From Chloroflexota bacterium (GTDB lineage Bacteria > Chloroflexota > Anaerolineae > B4-G1): a stretch of DNA of 64,000 bases. The notes under the pieces are model-generated. The model saw only the letters and a list, made by a program, of their open reading frames with translations, searched no databases and had not been told where the DNA came from. Within the stretch, counting starts at the first letter, position 1; every line of letters begins with the position of its first letter. The stretch is from positions 12,932 to 76,931 of the forward strand of contig JAAEPW010000033.1 in the NCBI GenBank assembly GCA_024232355.1, in the 5' to 3' direction. Positions 26,107 through 34,625 of this stretch are shown piece by piece. A program made the position numbers and the translations under genes.

Positions 26107-26967
26107 TTAAAACTTGTCAAACTCTGCTCGCGCAAGAAACACCACTGCGACCAGGATACAGAATCCTCCCACCAACTGAACTGGCTCTATCCGCTCGCCC
26201 AACAACAGGGCCGCCAGCCCAACCGCCACGAACGGTTCCATCGTCGATAGAATGGCGGCGTTTGATGATCCCACTCGTTCAAGACCGGAAAAAAAGGTCC
26301 CAAGGGCTATGATGGAGCATACGGCTGTCGCGAGGATGGCGGCCCAGCCTGCTGTCGCAGTCGGCGGCTGAAACCCCTGGACGGCCACCATCCCACCATA
26401 CGACACCCCTGCCGCTAACATGATCACCGTCGTGGCCGGAAGTGCCTTGACTTGCTTCATCAATCTGTCCCCAACCACAATGTACGTGGCATAGAGCAGA
26501 GCGGCGCTCAGAGCAAGCAGAATCCCCAACGATTCTCCTTCTCCACTCGGCCCGATGGTGAGGATCGTGCCCACCAGTGCCAGGCCAAGAGCCAACAGCT
26601 TGGTCGTTGTGATTCGTTCCTTCAGTGCAATGGCCGAGATCAGGGTTACGAGTGCCGGGTACAGATAGAGCAGCAGAACCACCAGGCTCGCCGAGACCAT
26701 CGTCAGCGCCGTAAAGTACGCCAACGACTGCACGACGTACCACACGCCTCCCATAAGCACCAGCCCCAGCAGGAGCCGTCCTTTCGGGAACTTGACTCGT
26801 CGGACGATCATTGTGACCGTCATCGCTAGGCCCGCGATCGTAAAGCGCAGGAACAGCAGGGTGATCGGGTTGGTCCCTGCGTCGTATGCTACAGGGGCCA
26901 GCACCGCCATCGTGCCGAAAGCGATGGATGAGACAATGACCAGCAAAACTCCGTATAATCGTTTCAA
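26107..26967 (-). CDS. EamA-family (DMT) transporter
   Basis: 286 residues with ten predicted helices in two five-helix halves, each beginning with an EamA-type repeat (SSIAFGTMAVLAPVAYDAG; LLALSAALLYATYIVVG). The LKERI and LGERIEP motifs at the ends of helices 4 and 9 are typical of the family. Members export amino acids, nucleosides or other metabolites. It stands alone between the wHTH operon and the molybdoenzyme operon and ends about 12 bases before the operon promoter of the former. Confidence 0.88.
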   Translation of the reverse strand: MKRLYGVLLVIVSSIAFGTMAVLAPVAYDAGTNPITLLFLRFTIAGLAMTVTMIVRRVKFPKGRLLLGLVLMGGVWYVVQSLAYFTALTMVSASLVVLLLYLYPALVTLISAIALKERITTTKLLALGLALVGTILTIGPSGEGESLGILLALSAALLYATYIVVGDRLMKQVKALPATTVIMLAAGVSYGGMVAVQGFQPPTATAGWAAILATAVCSIIALGTFFSGLERVGSSNAAILSTMEPFVAVGLAALLLGERIEPVQLVGGFCILVAVVFLARAEFDKF

Positions 26968-26998
26968 AAGTCAACAAACGCCTGTATTAAAATCGTGA

Positions 26999-27029
26999 GG
27001 GGATGTCGCGCTTGATGTGCGACATCCCC
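26999..27029 (-). terminator. Hairpin after the molybdoenzyme operon
   Basis: GGGGATGTCGC pairs perfectly with GCGACATCCCC over a 9-base loop, 15 bases after the Fe-S protein stop. On the minus strand a TTTT run appears six bases past the stem, so termination is plausible but the tail is imperfect. Confidence 0.45.
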
Positions 27030-27043
27030 AATCAATCGGATTC

Positions 27044-27388
27044 CTAACGCGGCGACCAAAGCACCATTCGCGCCTTTTCGCCCATTTTCTCTGCCAGTTC
27101 CTCGATTCGCCCGTGCGTTATGCACGCAGCCATACAATGTTGAACGCACGCCGGTTCGAGGCCCTTTTTGGTGCGGCCTGCGCAAAGGATGCAAAGCTCG
27201 GTGGGAAACGGCAGAAAAGCAAGATATGCCTTCCCCTTGGGCAGTTTTTGAACAACCTCGATCACTTTGATCCCCGCCATCCCTGCGGGCCACCCGTATT
27301 CTTGCGAGCAGGCAAGCTCGCAAGTGTGGCACCCGGTGCAGTATTCGTAATCGATCAACAGACCGTACTCGGATTTTTTCTTAGCCAT
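27044..27388 (-). CDS. Small Fe-S subunit of the molybdoenzyme
   Basis: 114 residues from ATG 27388, overlapping the large-subunit stop by eight bases. It has two [4Fe-4S] sets: CTGCHTCELAC (Cys17, 20, 23, 27) and CILCAGRTKKG with PACVQHC (Cys66, 69, 81, 85), plus an extra Cys89. The second set has the CxxCxxR...PxCVxxC form of DmsB/NrfC-type electron-transfer subunits. It is about half the length of those four-cluster proteins. No Tat signal is present, in agreement with a cytoplasmic enzyme. Confidence 0.88.
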   Translation of the reverse strand: MAKKKSEYGLLIDYEYCTGCHTCELACSQEYGWPAGMAGIKVIEVVQKLPKGKAYLAFLPFPTELCILCAGRTKKGLEPACVQHCMAACITHGRIEELAEKMGEKARMVLWSPR

Positions 27389-29831
27389 TTTCCTCACCCC
27401 CTCCACCGACCTTGTAGACTTTGCAAAGCATGTGCTTGATGGGCGCGCCCAGGCCGTCTTTGCCCTGGGCGCCCATTGGGATAAGCTGATTTATGTTCGA
27501 TTTCCAGACGCCGTACAGAGACGGCTCAGGTCCCGGTTCCTCGGGGAACCACCAGCCGTGCGTCGCCATCACCATCCACGGCGGAACCACGAGCGTGACG
27601 TCTGCCTTGAACTTGCACCGGCCCATCCAGTTCTCGACCCAGACCCACTCCCCCGCGCCGATACCGAGCTCCTTGGCCGTGTCTGGGTGGATCTCGATCA
27701 ACGGATCGGGTTCGAGCGCGCGCAGCCAGGGGATATTTCGATGTTCCGCGTGGAAATAGACCGCCGAGCGCCGTCCCGTGGACAAGATCAACGGATATTC
27801 CTTGATCAATTCGGGTTGGCTGACAGGCGTAAAGGGCGGTTCTTCGTAATCGGCCACAGGCTCCAGCCCCCAATCCTCACGGAGCGTCGCGTACAACTCT
27901 ACCTTGCCCGAGGGCGTGTGAAAGCCAGGTTTCTTGTCCTTTCGCAGCAATCCCTTTTCGTACCTGTGATACGGGGCGCTAGAGTGGCCCTCTGGCGGGA
28001 AAGCCCAGCCTTTTTCCTGCAACTGCTCAAAAGTCATCCCCGACGGCTTGAGGATTTCGTCGAACAGTTCGTGGGTGGTTTCCCAGCGGAAATCCGGGTC
28101 GAATCTTTTCGCCAACTCGAAATTGATGTCGATATCGGGCTTGCATCCATCCACCGTCATAGCCTTGTTGATGGTCTGGAGAGGCACCCACCACGACCGG
28201 ACGCTTTCTTTCTCTAAGAATGTGGCTGCCGGTAGCACGATATCTGCAAATTGGGCGGTAGGAGTCATAAACAGATCAACCACGGCGACAAAATCGAGCT
28301 TTTTCAGGGCCTCGAGCCATCGCTTGGGGTCCAGTCCGATGCCGGCCAAGGGGTTGCAGGTCTGGATCCACATACCTTTGATCGGATAAGGATCCTCGCT
28401 GAAAATCTGATCCAGCGCTACATCCGTCTGGGCGCGCCAGATGAATTGCCGGAGCGGCCCGTATTGGTCACGCCCGATCCTCTTTTTGTCCATTTCGGCA
28501 GACTCGAGCTTGATCACTCCCTCGGCCCCCGGCAGCGCGTACGCGACCGCGTCGAAGGCGTAGCGCGAGATCACGTTCCCGCCGGGCACGTCCAGGTTGC
28601 CGGTGAGGCACCACAGGGCCGTGATAGCCTGGGTGGTTGGCGTGATCGCGGGCGTCATGTCGATGGGCACGCCCCAATGGATGGCCGCCGGTTTGCTCTC
28701 GGCGTACAGACGGGCTGCCTCGGCGATGTCCTCTGCCGGAACCCAGGTGATTTCGGCCACCCGGTCCACGGGATATTCGTTCACCCGCTCGCAAAAGACG
28801 TCCCAGACCGTTTTGCACGCAACCGGCTCGCCATCGGAGAGCGTGATTTGATAGGTCCCTGTCAGCGCCGGTTCCACGTCCGCTGCACTGTACGTCACGT
28901 CGGCGGATTCCCAGATCGCGGGCGTTTTTCGTGCGGCGTCCCAGACGACAAAGTTGTCCTGTGATCCGTCTTTCGTCAGATCGCTGGCGCGCAGCAGCTT
29001 GCCCGTGTCGCTCCTGATCAAAAATGGCGAGTTTGTCCATTTTTCGACAAACTCGTGGTCGTACAAATCCTCGTTGATGATCACATTGAGAAAGCCCATC
29101 GCCAGCGCGCCATCGGTCCCCGGCCTGAGTTGGAGCCATTTCTCTGCGCGCGAGGCAAACCAGGACAATCTCGGATCGATGCAGATGATCTCTGTGCCCT
29201 TTTTCATCAGGTCTATGATCCAGTGCCCAAAGACGTTGTCCGGGCACGTGGCCGGGATGTTATAGCCCCAAATGATGATACGCTCGGGGATTTTGTACTG
29301 AGGAGCATCATACCGCTCCGGGAACCATTGCGCCGCGTCCAGGATGCAATAGTCTCCCTGGACGGTCTCGACAGCCGAGATTCTGGGGCTGTAACAGGCG
29401 ACCCCGCTCAGCGCGAACATGACGTTGGGGCTGCCGTACGCGTAGGCGAGCATACATATCCAGGCCCCGATATCCCTGCCGGTTCCCATGGAAAAGATCA
29501 TGCTCTCTGGGCCGAACTTGTCTCGGATTTTGCCCATTTTTTCCTCGACGAGATCGAATGCCTCGTCCCAGGAAATCTCTTGCCATTTGCCTTCACCACG
29601 CTCTCCCACTCTCTTGAGCGGACTGGTCAATCGGTCGGGATGGTAAGTGTACTGCGTCATCGCCAGACACCGGGCGCAGAGACGCCCTTGGTTCCAGGGA
29701 TGATCTGGATCGCCCTCGATCTTGACCAGCTTGCCATCCTCGATGTGCGCCAACACCCCACAGCCGCCGTGGCAACCCGGCCCGGCGGACCAGGTGGTGG
29801 TACGCACGATCTCACGGTTTTTGTGTTTCAT
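27381..29831 (-). CDS. Molybdopterin-dependent oxidoreductase large subunit, DMSO reductase family
   Basis: 816 residues, normal for the family, with no Tat signal. The N-terminal cluster motif is unusual: Cys20, Cys24, Cys52 and Cys55 (GPGCHGGCG, LCARC). The first cysteine of the usual CX2CX3CX27C set is absent and an additional cysteine replaces the Gly after the conserved basic residue. The likely Mo/W ligand is Cys146 (GVACYSP). Later segments (GTDGALAMGF, TGNLDVPGGN, GMWIQTCNPLA, HTPSGKVELYA, GRRSAVYFHAEHRN) follow the bis-MGD fold. With a small Fe-S partner, an MFS carrier and an AraC regulator, it may process an imported small molecule, like catechol dehydroxylases or transhydroxylase; the substrate is unknown. 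Confidence 0.88.
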   Translation of the reverse strand: MKHKNREIVRTTTWSAGPGCHGGCGVLAHIEDGKLVKIEGDPDHPWNQGRLCARCLAMTQYTYHPDRLTSPLKRVGERGEGKWQEISWDEAFDLVEEKMGKIRDKFGPESMIFSMGTGRDIGAWICMLAYAYGSPNVMFALSGVACYSPRISAVETVQGDYCILDAAQWFPERYDAPQYKIPERIIIWGYNIPATCPDNVFGHWIIDLMKKGTEIICIDPRLSWFASRAEKWLQLRPGTDGALAMGFLNVIINEDLYDHEFVEKWTNSPFLIRSDTGKLLRASDLTKDGSQDNFVVWDAARKTPAIWESADVTYSAADVEPALTGTYQITLSDGEPVACKTVWDVFCERVNEYPVDRVAEITWVPAEDIAEAARLYAESKPAAIHWGVPIDMTPAITPTTQAITALWCLTGNLDVPGGNVISRYAFDAVAYALPGAEGVIKLESAEMDKKRIGRDQYGPLRQFIWRAQTDVALDQIFSEDPYPIKGMWIQTCNPLAGIGLDPKRWLEALKKLDFVAVVDLFMTPTAQFADIVLPAATFLEKESVRSWWVPLQTINKAMTVDGCKPDIDINFELAKRFDPDFRWETTHELFDEILKPSGMTFEQLQEKGWAFPPEGHSSAPYHRYEKGLLRKDKKPGFHTPSGKVELYATLREDWGLEPVADYEEPPFTPVSQPELIKEYPLILSTGRRSAVYFHAEHRNIPWLRALEPDPLIEIHPDTAKELGIGAGEWVWVENWMGRCKFKADVTLVVPPWMVMATHGWWFPEEPGPEPSLYGVWKSNINQLIPMGAQGKDGLGAPIKHMLCKVYKVGGGGEENG

Positions 29832-29854
29832 TTTGTCCTCCTTTGTTTTCCAGT

Positions 29855-31093
29855 CTATTCGTCACCTTGGTTTTTTATGTTCACAAACGGCGCGAGTAAC
29901 ATCATTCCTATCCCAAAGGTCGCCAAAGCGGTGCCCACGCTGAAATGATCCGCCAGCAGGCCCAGTATCGGCGAGAAAACTGCCATCAAAATGGTCGTGA
30001 ATTGCGATTCCACCGAGAGACCCGATGCCATCACCCGGCAAGAAATTTGATCGCTGATAAAGGCCACATTCATCGGCTTTCTCAAGTTCTGCACAATGTA
30101 CAATCCCAAGAAAACGAGGATCGACAGAATAGCCAAGTTGGACCAGGAGGCTACGCCAGCGATGGTCAAAAAGACAGCCCCAGCGAGAAAAGTGAGGTTG
30201 ACGGCCTTGGTCAGGTCTTCAAACTGCTTGCTGAATCGATCGGCACTGCGCGAGGCGTAACTCGTCAGGAGGTAGATTACGAAATAGACGAGGCCGACGA
30301 TCACGGCGGCGCGCCGGGTATCGTCCAACGCCATCAAAATCGGCAGAGAGATGGCGAACGCTTTGAGAATGGGCTGCACGTAATCCTTGGTCGTTTTGAA
30401 AAGAGCCGTAAAACTGGCACTGTTCAATATGGCCCGCATGGCACATCGATCTTTGAATATGGCAAAAAAGGATTTCAGGGTTGCCTTCATCTGCTCCGAA
30501 ATGTGACCTTTGCGGAATTGTATCAATTCGCCGTCGAGTTCTTTGGGGTAGCTCATCAGGTTGAAAAGGTCCAATACATAGGGTATTGTCGAGGCGATAA
30601 ACATGTAGCGGTAGCTGCCGGTATAGAACACCAACGCCGCTGCGATCAGCGAGTTCACCGCCGATCCAAACTGCGAAGCGCCTCGGGTGCGTCCATAGTA
30701 GGCCACTTTGTAATCCTTCATGTGGTTGATTTCCAAGTACTCGAGAATTAGGGCCTTGTGTGTCCCCGACCGGAACGCTTCGCCGCACGCAAATAGCACC
30801 ATCGCGGCTGTGTACGCGTAGAAATTCTGCCAAAAGTAGAAAATGACAAACGAGCCAATGTATGACAAAAAGGCCATCACCATTGACCTTCTGCGTCCAA
30901 AAGCGTCGGCATAGACCCCGGTGGGAATTTCGAGAATATTCGTCGCCAGATCGCGAATCGAGTAGAGCAGGCCGATCTGGAGAAAGGAGAGGCCGCCCTC
31001 TCTAAAGATGAGGATGATGAACGGATCAAAGAACCGCAGGTTCTTTAAAAAGCCGTATAGGCAGAATTTATAGAATTGTTTATCTTTTTTCAG
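29855..31093 (-). CDS. MFS transporter, CTG start codon
   Basis: 412 residues. The first ATG (30883) would remove the first two helices. Coding sequence clearly continues upstream through FFDPFIILIFREGGLSFLQI and GVYADAFGRRRS, an MFS motif-A loop. In this frame an upstream stop (TAG) excludes other starts, there is no ATG, GTG or TTG, and CTG 31093 stands six bases after a perfect AGGAGG. About 12 helices follow, with a central basic loop. It precedes the molybdoenzyme by 23 bases and probably imports its substrate or exports its product. Confidence 0.82.
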   Translation of the reverse strand: MKKDKQFYKFCLYGFLKNLRFFDPFIILIFREGGLSFLQIGLLYSIRDLATNILEIPTGVYADAFGRRRSMVMAFLSYIGSFVIFYFWQNFYAYTAAMVLFACGEAFRSGTHKALILEYLEINHMKDYKVAYYGRTRGASQFGSAVNSLIAAALVFYTGSYRYMFIASTIPYVLDLFNLMSYPKELDGELIQFRKGHISEQMKATLKSFFAIFKDRCAMRAILNSASFTALFKTTKDYVQPILKAFAISLPILMALDDTRRAAVIVGLVYFVIYLLTSYASRSADRFSKQFEDLTKAVNLTFLAGAVFLTIAGVASWSNLAILSILVFLGLYIVQNLRKPMNVAFISDQISCRVMASGLSVESQFTTILMAVFSPILGLLADHFSVGTALATFGIGMMLLAPFVNIKNQGDE

Positions 31094-31191
31094 TTGTAGC
31101 CTCCTTGTGGATGATTGTTTCTATCCTATAGTATATGGGCGAATGAGCGTTATGGGAATGGAAAAAAGTGCAAATTTCGGGTACTTTTTCG

Positions 31192-32092
31192 TTATTTGTA
31201 TGCCTGGGGCGCAACCCCGGCACATTGTTTGAACACTCTGCTGAAATAGGAAGGGTCTTTGTAACCAAGAACGTGGGCAATTTCTTTGATAGAGAGGTTG
31301 GTGTATTTGAGATACCGTTTTGCCTCCAACACCAGACGTTCTTGGATGATGTTTTTGGTTGTTTTGCCCACAAAGTGCTTTAGCACCTCGGACAGTTGGC
31401 GTGGGGTGATATGTAATGCGGAGGCATAATTGATCCGCACGGTGGGACGTCCAGTAGCGTTCTTCCAAAAGGGCGACAAAGTTTTGAAAAATATCGTCTC
31501 GGTGATCGGTGACCTGGTGCTTTTCCTGAAACGACGTTCTCCTGGCGCGTTCCAATCGGACGAGTAGCACGCTCATCAAATGTCTCAAGACTTTATATTT
31601 TCCGAATTCTTCTCGACGGCTATACTCTTGGGCAATTTGCTGTAAAAGCCATTCAAAACCAGCCACGTCCTCTTGGTTGATTGGCAACGTGTGGTTGATG
31701 GTCATATTGTTGAACAGGGTAATCTGGTAATTCCACGTCCGTGTGGATGCGGTATCGAGCAAGAAATCATCCGTAAAACGAATCAAATACCCTTCAATAT
31801 CGTGTCTTTCAAGAAACTGATGCACCTGTCCTTTGGCGATCAGGTAAAAGGTGTGTGGTTGAATTTCTAGTACATGATTATCAACGGCGTGACCGCCGGA
31901 ACCGGACTTTATCCAAATCAACTCCTGAAAGTTGTGCCTGTGAGGGGACTCGAACGAGGTTATGGGGTAAGCGCGGGATGACAAAGGCCTGATATCGAAC
32001 GAAGTATGGTCTTGATGCTGCAGATCGACAAAACGGATCTCGTCAAAACTGGCAACACTTGTCCTTGGGTGTTGCTCAAATAGTTCGTTCAT
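31192..32092 (-). pseudogene. AraC-family regulator split by a frameshift near 31450-31470
   Basis: The first frame starts at ATG 32092 (MNELFEQHPRT) and encodes a cupin-type sensing domain (HRHNFQELIWIKSGSGGH) and linker to FVALLEERYW. After that the AraC DNA-binding domain continues in another frame: RINYASALHITPRQLSEVLK, then IIQERLVLEAKRYLKYTNLS and GYKDPSYFSRVFKQ, stopping at 31192. Both helix-turn-helix units are complete, so one indel separates an otherwise normal gene of about 300 residues. It may be a recent mutation or a sequencing error. It lies upstream of the MFS-molybdoenzyme genes and would be their activator. Confidence 0.8.
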
Positions 32093-32135
32093 GATGATAA
32101 AGGTATCTCCGTATTCAGTACCGGATGTTTTTCTC

Positions 32136-32206
32136 TTGCCACGAATTTCACGAATTACCACGAATGTAAATCAAAAATTAGTGTAAATTCGTGTAATTCG
32201 TGGCAA
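32136..32206. repeat. Long inverted repeat (MITE-like intergenic element)
   Basis: Arms of 21 bases (32136-32156 and 32186-32206) match except for one position; each contains the phrase GCCACGAATT and CACGAATT. The 29-base centre is AT-rich and contains another CACGAAT copy. It lies between the divergent-facing regulator start and the NTF2-like gene end. Elements with this CACGAATT phrasing are dispersed in many environmental genomes; it has no coding capacity. Confidence 0.7.
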
Positions 32207-32260
32207 AAAATTCAGTGTCTATTGGCCACTCATCAAAAGTGTCCGGTAGTGAAAACCCGT

Positions 32261-32632
32261 TTAATATCGTTCGATAGTGTCAAATTGACGAACTGGGGGA
32301 TCATAAGGGTCTGGCCAAAATTCTACGATTCGATGGATCAGTCCATCCTTGATCTCGAAAAACGAGATGCTCGATTGCTCCTCATCGTTGACTCGAAAAG
32401 CGATTTGCGATACAGCTTGATGTTGGTCAACGACGAGGCGCACGATTTCGAGGGTCCAATCGCCCGGATAGCTTGCGTTAAAATCTCTAAATGCAGTGCG
32501 CCCGCGAATTCGTTCTTTTGTTTGCGGAAGATCGTACACAATGTCTTGGTGCAAGAGAGAATCAAATGTATCCCAATCTCGAGCGTTTGCTGCTTGCCAG
32601 TACTTTTCAATGATCTTTTTGTGAGCGTTCAT
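32261..32632 (-). CDS. NTF2-like (SnoaL-type) protein
   Basis: 123 residues from ATG 32632, chosen because TTGGAGG lies eight bases upstream. The pattern IIEKYWQAANARDWDTFDSLLH, then IRGRTAFRDF and FFEIKDGLIHRIVEFWPDP, is the alpha+beta cone of the NTF2/SnoaL superfamily, often a polyketide cyclase-like or ligand-binding protein. The active residues vary too much to give a reaction. It follows the ABC permease at 32657 by 24 bases and is probably co-transcribed with it. Confidence 0.82.
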   Translation of the reverse strand: MNAHKKIIEKYWQAANARDWDTFDSLLHQDIVYDLPQTKERIRGRTAFRDFNASYPGDWTLEIVRLVVDQHQAVSQIAFRVNDEEQSSISFFEIKDGLIHRIVEFWPDPYDPPVRQFDTIERY

Positions 32633-32656
32633 TATCTTGTCCTCCAACGTTGCTTC

Positions 32657-33871
32657 CTATTCGTACCGAAGACGCCATACGCCAACGACGAAAAAAACCA
32701 GGGCAAAGCTCAGCAGAACCCCCACCTCTGGCAGCACGCCGTTTACGCCCTGCCCGCGCACGATGATGTCGTTGAACCCGATCATCGCCCAGGTAGACGG
32801 TAACGCTTTGACGACGGTCTGGTAAATCTGGGGTGTGACCTCCAACGGCCACCACGCACCGCCCAGGGCCGCCATCAGCATGGAGAATAGGGTGGTCAGT
32901 CCGCTGGATTGCCGTTGCGTTTTGAGAAAGGTGCTCAGCAGGACGCCAAACGCCACACCCGTCAGACCAAAGGACAGCACCATCAGTGCCAGGGCCGGGG
33001 GCGACTGTCCCCAGTTCACGCCGAAAACCGCCGCGCCGACGACGATCAGCAGTGCCATCTGCACGATGCCCATTCCCAGGTGGCCCAGGACCTTGCCGCA
33101 GAGGATGGTGGCCTTGCCGGTCGGCGTGATTAGCAGGCGGCGCAGTGTGCCCCGCAGCCGTTCGTCGACAAAGACGTAGGACGCGCCGATCAGAGTCGTG
33201 AGCGTCCAGGTGACGAGCTGCCCTGCTGACGATTGCTCGAACCCGCTGGCGATTCGTTCGTCCACCTCGGGCGGCCGGGTGACTGTGACACTGACCGGCG
33301 GATCATCCAATACCTGCCGCGCCATAACCAAACCCTGTGCAAAGTACGCCTGGCGAGCGGCATCACTCTCAAAGGGCCGGATACGCTCTGCCTCGGCGAC
33401 GCTGGCGCGGGCTGCAGTCACTGCGCTGTCCACTTGCCCCGCGGCGGCGTGGATGGTCTGTTCCACAGCTAGCACGCGATTGTCATTGGGTGACTTGCGC
33501 AAGCTTAATTCTGTCGGTTGACCATCCAGCAGTGCATCCCCAAAATCAGCCGGGATGGTCAAGATCGCCAGTGCGTCTTCCTCCTCGAACAACCGCTCGG
33601 CTTGTTCGCGCGACTCGAACACCGGGCGGATCACGTCGGACGCTTCCAGCGCCGCGCCCAGCTCTGCCGACAAATCGCTGCTGTCCTCGTCCACCACCAA
33701 CACCGGAAAACGATGGTCGGCGTCCGGGTCATCCTCGTCGTACATACTGCTCATACTGGCACCGATGACGGCCGTAAATACCAGAGGCAGAATCAAAAAG
33801 AACACCAGCGTCCAGGTAGATGAAAATTCGATTTTTACGTCGTTCCAGGCAATGTCAAATATCTTGCGCAT
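32657..33871 (-). CDS. ABC-2 type exporter permease
   Basis: 404 residues: basic start RKIFDIAWNDVKIEF, helix about 20-40, extracytoplasmic domain with acidic DEDDPDADHR loop (to about 215), and five or six C-terminal helices. The coupling segment is VDERLRGTLRRLLITPTGK. Its start lies inside the end of an unrelated 247-residue gene (17-base overlap). A second permease is at 34626-35894, and I infer that the two form one exporter. No ATPase is next to them. Confidence 0.9.
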   Translation of the reverse strand: MRKIFDIAWNDVKIEFSSTWTLVFFLILPLVFTAVIGASMSSMYDEDDPDADHRFPVLVVDEDSSDLSAELGAALEASDVIRPVFESREQAERLFEEEDALAILTIPADFGDALLDGQPTELSLRKSPNDNRVLAVEQTIHAAAGQVDSAVTAARASVAEAERIRPFESDAARQAYFAQGLVMARQVLDDPPVSVTVTRPPEVDERIASGFEQSSAGQLVTWTLTTLIGASYVFVDERLRGTLRRLLITPTGKATILCGKVLGHLGMGIVQMALLIVVGAAVFGVNWGQSPPALALMVLSFGLTGVAFGVLLSTFLKTQRQSSGLTTLFSMLMAALGGAWWPLEVTPQIYQTVVKALPSTWAMIGFNDIIVRGQGVNGVLPEVGVLLSFALVFFVVGVWRLRYE

Positions 33872-34598
33872 AGCTTTCCCGATCCGTGAATTCTACCGAA
33901 AGGTTGTTTGATTGATAATAGATGGTGTTATCTGGACGCATGCCAAACTCAGCTTGCTCGACATCTGGCAGCCATCGTCGTCCTGCTACTTTGCTAACAA
34001 GGCCTTCAACCAGCAACTCATCGTGGTTCTCATTCACAGGGGCAACATAAACTTCAAAATAGTATTTGGTACCTGAAGATCCTGCCACTTTCACCACGTT
34101 CTCACTGTCGACCAAGGTTCGCAACTCATCATAAGACCATTGTTTATAGGGAACCAGGTGCTGAATCAAAACGGTCATTGCTTCTTCTCGATCTAGGCTC
34201 CCACGATCTATCAAGTTTACCAATTTACGACAAAGAGAGCCAACCTTTTCGCGCAAGTTCCTCGGTTTTCGCGGGCTAAACCATTCGAGAACTAGAGAAT
34301 TTGTGATATCTCGATCGGCTTGCAAATCAGCCACAATGTGTTGTGCCAAGATAGGCCAGTCCTCAGCCTTAATGCCTTGATAATATTTCCATTGATGATT
34401 ACTGGCGTCTATCCAGCCATCCCAAAAGTTGAACGATGTGTGAAGTTTCAAGAACTCTAGTCCTGCTCTCCGCGGTAGACCATCGTCCATTTCATCAAAT
34501 CCATCCTCTAATTTTTCGTAGGCTCCTGCCTTGTGACAGTCTGCTGCTTGGGAAAGTCTTTGAATCATCAAGTTTCTGGCTTTGTCATAATTGAACAT
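33855..34598 (-). CDS. Protein of unknown function inserted between two ABC permeases
   Basis: 247 residues, AT-richer than both neighbours. No signal peptide or membrane helix. The sequence is mixed helical with many aromatic residues (FNFWDGWIDASNHQWKYY, LPDVEQAEFGMRPDNTIYY) and I recognise no domain. Its position splits what is elsewhere a contiguous permease pair, and it overlaps the downstream permease by 17 bases, so it looks like a late insertion that is now translationally coupled. Confidence 0.72.
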   Translation of the reverse strand: MFNYDKARNLMIQRLSQAADCHKAGAYEKLEDGFDEMDDGLPRRAGLEFLKLHTSFNFWDGWIDASNHQWKYYQGIKAEDWPILAQHIVADLQADRDITNSLVLEWFSPRKPRNLREKVGSLCRKLVNLIDRGSLDREEAMTVLIQHLVPYKQWSYDELRTLVDSENVVKVAGSSGTKYYFEVYVAPVNENHDELLVEGLVSKVAGRRWLPDVEQAEFGMRPDNTIYYQSNNLSVEFTDRESYAQDI

Positions 34599-34625
34599 TG
34601 TTCTGTACCTTTTGGCTGGCTGAAT

